Both the position numbers and the translations under genes were made by a program. The notes beneath the pieces were generated by a model. It saw only the letters and a list, made by a program, of their open reading frames with translations, searched no databases and was not told the DNA's origin. 64,000 nucleotides of DNA from Casuarina equisetifolia (taxonomy: Eukaryota; Streptophyta; Magnoliopsida; Fagales; Casuarinaceae), in the NCBI GenBank assembly GCA_028551475.1, contig CM052356.1, forward strand, positions 444,001 to 508,000, read 5' to 3'. The stretch's first letter is position 1. Each line of letters begins with the position of its first letter. Shown one piece after another: positions 59,111 through 64,000 of this stretch.

Positions 59111-59281
59111 ACATGTATAGATTTTCTCAGCAAATGGCAAATAGAAAATTTTCAAAACATAAACTAGACAATCATTGATGATCCATTGTTAAGACCCGGC
59201 AAAAAGCGCTGCATTATTCCCTAACCGTCCCCCTCTGTTTTTATCCTTTACATATCCATCTGTGGTACAAGTTTTGAAAAA

Positions 59282-59632
59282 CTAATGGCAATCTGGAATG
59301 TTGACATTGCATATGATACCGACCTTCTTCGCACGAGGAGTACAAAGATACGGCTTCAACTTGTCATTGTGGACGTAGAGCCCCAGGCAAGGTCTCTGCT
59401 TCTCTAAAATTTCGCAGCAAGTGGTTGATGGTGGATTGGATGAATTAAGGAAGGGGATGCAAGAAAGCAAAGACACCTGGTTGCACACCGTCGTTGTGCT
59501 AGATGGCTGCGTTGTTGCGTTGAGGGAGGATGGGGAAGTATCGACCTTGAGTCCATCGGCCAATATCGCGCCCCCCAGAATAGCTACAACCGCCACCGCG
59601 ATCCAGAGAGCAGCATGCGTTCCTTTTTTCAT
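59282..59632 (-). CDS. Type-2 lipid-transfer-like protein (116 aa), second copy
   Basis: Paralogue of the gene at 54414, of equal length and with cysteines at the same eight positions (50, 58, 72, 73, 82, 97, 108, 115). The CXC motif reads CLG (Gly84), so both copies lack the sixth canonical cysteine and both have Cys97 in PYLC. The N-terminal hydrophobic stretch (about 9-26) suits a signal peptide. Substitutions between the copies are scattered and the frame is preserved in both, which suggests selection on the protein. The frame is open upstream to 59722, but the Met shared with the paralogue is preferred. It is probably secreted. Confidence 0.8.
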   Translation of the reverse strand: MKKGTHAALWIAVAVVAILGGAILADGLKVDTSPSSLNATTQPSSTTTVCNQVSLLSCIPFLNSSNPPSTTCCEILEKQRPCLGLYVHNDKLKPYLCTPRAKKVGIICNVNIPDCH

Positions 59633-59739
59633 CCTCAACTTTGTTACCTGAAAGGGAGAAACCAGAGACTGGACTACCAACTTGGAAATCACTGAAGCCC
59701 AGCTCGTTGCAGGCATCAACAACTCAAACGGAAACAGGC

Positions 59740-60240
59740 AGGGTTTGAAGGGGTGAACAGAAGTGGCATGGAGAGCCTAGACGAACAAGAAATAAGAACC
59801 CGCACCGACTTGAAAGATGAGGAGACCATTATAAAATCATGTTTGAGTAAGCCATTTGACTCTATTGCTGATTATGACAGCCTTTTGTCCTTTATTCAGA
59901 AAGTTGGATCCTTTCCAAGGCTTTGAACACGAAAGTCTTGTCTGCTATGGCAATCAGCCGTTACACGAAAGGTCAGAGCCACCCGTTTTGCCTCTCCTAT
60001 TCCCATGTTCGATCAAATTTTGATCCGACGGTGGTGAGCAGAATATCTTGGAGCTTTCCTTTTGCCGCTACTTTTTGCCCCGGTCCACACCCAATTAGAG
60101 TAGTTAGTGTGCCTGCTTCGTCCTCTTTACTGTGCCCGCTTCGTCCTCTGTTCACAGTCCCACTAAGAATCCACACCATGACAAAGGAGGCAGGTGGGTG
60201 TGCGAGAGATATGTCTCATTCCCCCAATACCTAAGAAGCT
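59740..60240. other. Upstream flank of the lipid-transfer gene
   Basis: No gene recognised. Positions 59990-60240 resemble 36570-36780 (shared GCCACCCGTTT and GGTGGGTGTGC), next to the lipid-transfer fragment there. The short open frames on both strands have no recognisable content. Confidence 0.4.
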
Positions 60241-60560
60241 TTTTAACGGAGCTGTAGAAGATCCTGGGTGGTGTTCCGCAATGGAGGCGGAAATGTCGTA
60301 ATGTGACTTGAACTTTAGTTTCACTACTCCCGAGCATGAATGTACCCTACTTTCAAGCATGAATGTATTTGAACATAAGTGGGTCTTTAAATCAAAACTT
60401 GCCCCAACACGATTTACTAGAACGTCTAAACGCCTACCTTACTGTTAAAGAATTTCATCACAAGAACCAACCGTTGATTATTTGAAAACTTATAGCCTAA
60501 TTGTTAAGCACACCGTTATTGGCATCGTATTGTCTCTTGTTATTCAAGGATGGGAATTAC
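60210..60560 (+). repeat. Low-copy non-coding repeat family, partial copy 4
   Basis: Diverged match to 36780-36970, with GAAGATCCTGGGTGG, CGCCTACCTTACTGT and GTATTGTCTCTTGTTATT-like blocks. Confidence 0.4.
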
Positions 60561-60774
60561 ATCAATAGAAACAAGCTTTTGACTTGAAAACTCACTTACA
60601 TCTATCTAACTACATTCATAATTGAAAATCTTGGAATTAAAGTTCAAGTAGCATTGCAATGCAAAACAAACATTTTGGCCTCCATAGCAGAACGCCATTC
60701 AGGATGATCTAAAGATGGAAATGATGTGGGCGGTATATAAAGCATATCTCGGGTTGGGACCTTGCTCGCCCACC

Positions 60775-61510
60775 CCACCTGGCTCACAGCTTACAAATGG
60801 GCTATGAGTTTGAGGGATTTGCGTCGGATGAATCGAGGGTAAAACCGAGTGTTACTATAGGAAGTTGCTAGCCTTTTGCTGATGGCGTAGTTAGGGCAGC
60901 CTCTTGTTGAGATAAAATCTCCTCCTTATCCTTTTAAGATCTGCTTCGTTGCACGCTTGGATCCTGCTCTTCACTGCCTGGCGAAGGGTGAATTGCTGCA
61001 TGCACAGAGTGTATGCAAGGAAGAAATAGGACTGCAAACCAAACCGTTGATGGGACGACCAAAAGGGTGGATGAATAGCATGTGTTGAATGTTGTGTGTT
61101 TGTGAGAGATGATGCATGAGTTTGATCTTTAAGGATTGAATGAGGAATCATGTGATGCAATCCCTATAAATGTTATCATAGTTTTACTATCACCCAGAAT
61201 TTTTATCAATAACGCAACATGGTCTTAGAAAATTGTAGTACTTTAAATCATATGTTATGTAATCACTTATTTCAGAATCTATACTTCATATTTTGGTCCA
61301 CTAATTATCGAACCCACTACCATTAGACTCTTCCATGTGTTGGCCCAAGTTGGTGTTGTCTGATGAGCTTTGGAAGCTTGTGGCCTGGTGGGTTTCTTAT
61401 TACAAGCTTTGGAAGCTTGGCCTTTTAAGGGCCAGTTATGGGGCCTGAGAGGTAAGCTCATTATCCAGTAAGAAGCCTCACAGGTATGACCCACCCGTTG
61501 CAACATCCAT
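60775..61510 (+). repeat. Low-copy repeat unit, copy v (internally deleted)
   Basis: Starts with GGCTATGAGTTTGAGGGATTTGCGTCGGATGA-type sequence, jumps at about 61010 to the block shared with 57650-57790, then to the CCCTATAAATGTTATCATAG and CATTATCCAGTAAGAAGC blocks. No CIP1-like or lipid-transfer piece follows. Confidence 0.6.
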
Positions 61511-62993
61511 TTGTATGAGTAGTTCACGTAGAGACAAGAGTGGTGGGAGTCATGTGATGGTAATAAAGAGAATGGACAGGAAAGAAGAAAGTGAAAGGCG
61601 GGAAATTAACATAGCAAAGAGAGAGAGGCAGAGACAGGAAAAATAAATAAATGTCAGTGAAAAGTTGATGTATGGTCCATACAAGGAGAAATGAACACAC
61701 GAACAGAGAGAATTAAAGATATAATTAAAAAAAAGGGAAGATAAATTTTTTTGAGGTAAAGTTTAAATTAAAAAAAATCCTTAAATTAGATTTTGAGGTT
61801 AAATCCTTAGACTTGCCGTCAGAACAATTTGGCAAAAATCAAATCAAATCAAGTCAAATATAAGATGGTGCAACCATTTTGTGACAATTGTTGAGAATTT
61901 GGGAGAGAACCCCAGGTCCCAAATGACGTTGCCTCCTATGACGTTGCCACCATACCATGAATTAACAAATGGGACCATGTGGTCACGAGGCCATCGAGCA
62001 GCTTGTGTCCTTTCTTTATTTCTTCCTCCTTTCTAGCCTACCGAACACCTTTCATTTTCTAACAACTCAGGGTTCCTCTTTATGAAGCCGTTATGTTTCC
62101 CTGAACAGATAAAGCCTTCAAGGTTTCTCCTAGATAGTCTTCGCATGTATTTATTTATTTATTTAATGAAGAATGATTACTTTCTTTTTTAAAATAAACT
62201 TATAAGAGAGTAAAATATTTTATACATAAAAATTATAACTTGTTAATGTATTGATATTATGAGCCTCATCGAATTCCAACATGTTTCTTAGTTTCAAGCA
62301 CAAGAAAACATCTCTCGCAAAGACCCATTCTACAAGAAAGGAAAAGACTTGTATGTATAAAAAAACATAACAAGTTGACGTATTAGCTATGTTTACCGTA
62401 ACTGTTTAAGATAAAGACAAGTGGTCCATAAAAAATTTATTATAAGCATGGTTGATGATAGAATAACTTATCAATTATAGCTGTGTTGAGTTTCCCTGTT
62501 GATTTATTTTGGATGACTTTGGATAACACCAAAGGAGATCGGCCAAGAGTCAAGGGCAGTATTATCCTCAATGCGTTGTCTCCACTTTATGTATTGCAGA
62601 TCCTAGATTTCCGTGAAAAACACTCCATTATGTGCGGTGACCCTTTGTTGTATATGTTTTGTTTTTGCCTATGAAGACGACCCGCCTTCTCCTTAGAGGA
62701 TACGTTTGGAAAGCGAAGTTAGAGGTTCGAAGTCTACCATGTTCATGGAGGCAACGGTTAGGTACACCTTCTCATTTTACCTCTTAACGTGTTCTACTCA
62801 CTTGCCTTCGTGAGGTGCACAATTTACAGTAAAATGGAATGTGCAGGGACTGCATGGTTTTGTCTTCTGACAGTACTTCTTCAAACTCTGCAGACAAGGG
62901 AACATGTAGGTTTCAAATGAATAGACGCGTTGGGGTCGAGGAAAAATGTGAATGAAGAGAAAGAATAAGGTTTGACAATTTCTAATTGATATT
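61511..62993. other. Intergenic, no recognised gene
   Basis: Purine-rich near 61540-61740, then AT-rich. A 63-codon open frame at 62483-62674 has no recognisable content or paralogue in the window. Confidence 0.4.
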
Positions 62994-63912
62994 AGTAAGG
63001 TGCATACTACTTGTCATTGTCATTAAGTCAAATAATCTCTCCTCTAGCAGAGTTGAACTTTTAGTGCCGGCATAAGAGAATTTTCAAACAAAATTTATGT
63101 AATATAGACTTATGTTATACTATTTTCAACACATTTTCTAATTCTGAATATAAACAAATACTTTCTATTGGAATCTTTGCCCATAGATAAAAGAGTGTTA
63201 TTCTTAAACTAGAACTTTAATACTGCGTTAAAAAAACTTACTTTCTTCTCTTAAAATTAGCTTCTAAGAAAGAAAATACATTCAAACATAAGAAATAAAA
63301 TAAATTAATATCTTGATAAAGTGCATACCAATTATCACTGTCATTAGATCTAATAATCTCTCCCATAGTATAGTTGAAATTTTAAAATTGTTAAAAAAGG
63401 TTTCTCAAACTAAATTTAGATAATGCAAACTAATTTGCATCATTTTCAATATATCTCTTATCTTAAATATAGAAAAATAATTTTTATTGAAATATTTTTT
63501 CATAAGCAAAAGAGAGCAACACTTAAATTAGAACTTTAATATTATGTTAAAAATCTTATTTATTCTCTTAAAATTAACTTGTACAAGAGGTAATGCTTTG
63601 CTATAGAAGAAATTCTGTTACAATCCTAAAATGCTATTAGACTTGTCATGCTTACAAACTTAGGCATTTTGACTTAGTGGTTGAGTTTGTAATATTTGGT
63701 ATTAGAACTAAATCTCACGTCCAAACATTTGGTATTTGAAACCTTTGAGTATTGGTAGGAGTGATTCTTAAATAAGACATAGGTAATGTAAACTAATGTT
63801 ACATCATTTTCATACTTTCTTTTATTTTAAATATAAAAAAATACTTTTTACTGAGATTTTTGTAAGAGAAGAAACACTTTTATATATAAGAAATACAATA
63901 AATAAATATCTT
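62994..63912 (+). repeat. AT-rich tandem repeat, about 320-bp unit
   Basis: Units begin at 62994 and 63313 with GATAA-GTGCATAC and the TCATTGTCATTA/TCACTGTCATTA block. Each carries TCTAATAATCTCTCC-like, TTTTCAACA/ATAT and AGAACTTTAATA blocks. A third partial unit is at 63772-63912. No coding potential. Confidence 0.65.
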
Positions 63913-64000
63913 GATAATGTAGGACATGTCAAGATTAGCATGATGAGCATGAGTACAATTTCAATAATTAGGCCTATAAAAGATGGATTCTCTACGAAGA

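Noticed and set aside
59923..60234. 103-codon open frame upstream of the second lipid-transfer gene
   Set aside because: Frames are open on both strands here, with no domain. The region is a repeated flank shared with 36570-36780.
62483..62674. 63-codon open frame near the right end
   Set aside because: No recognisable content, no homologue in the window, AT-rich surroundings.
62690..62760. tRNA-like T-arm (GGTTCGAAGTC)
   Set aside because: No cloverleaf partner stems or anticodon loop could be built around it.

Overview
This is nuclear DNA from a flowering plant, most likely a woody eudicot. The evidence is plant LRR receptor kinases with a single kinase intron, degenerate Ty1-copia elements with plant-type primer-binding sites, type-2 lipid-transfer proteins, a plastid-derived fragment and AT-rich intergenic sequence. 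The species cannot be read from the window. Family names rest on recognition of domains and motifs, not on a database search.

The left two thirds hold a tandem cluster of LRR receptor-like kinases of subfamily XI, closest in my judgement to Arabidopsis HSL3 (HAESA-LIKE 3). Only one member looks fully competent: 6637-9896, 1002 aa, two exons, all catalytic residues present. The others decay in different ways. The gene at 898 keeps its ectodomain and membrane segment but has lost the kinase. The gene at 38353 is full length but has HRD changed to HRG, so it is a predicted pseudokinase. The gene at 43416 is cut after about 417 residues and reads into foreign sequence. The copy at 33237 is an overt pseudogene. 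Orphan 5' and 3' gene ends lie at 541, 10384, 13670 and 45725.

A large segmental duplication links 5342-24915 with 42121-48840. The second copy lacks 4.7 kb that in the first copy holds the 3' half of the intact receptor and its downstream flank. It also lacks three transposon insertions. Its first 1.9 kb shows no mismatch by eye, whereas the rest is clearly diverged.

Mobile DNA: a solo LTR (15911-17208, perfect 5-bp target duplication), a degenerate copia element (17247-23580, target duplication GAAGA), a 5'-truncated LINE on the minus strand (23985-24656), a second degenerate copia element (25706-31326), and a TRIM-like element with three LTR copies (54868-55569) that contains a piece of plastid rpoA.

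The right third (47.6-61.5 kb) is built from repeated copies of a low-copy unit. Its full form is a non-coding leader, a decayed coiled-coil gene resembling COP1-INTERACTIVE PROTEIN 1, and a convergent small lipid-transfer-protein gene. Two lipid-transfer genes are intact (54414-54764 and 59282-59632, minus strand). Both have a displaced cysteine in an otherwise perfect type-2 spacing. Smaller scraps of this unit lie at 31788, 36471 and 49380-50125. The end of the window (62994-63912) is non-coding AT-rich repeat.
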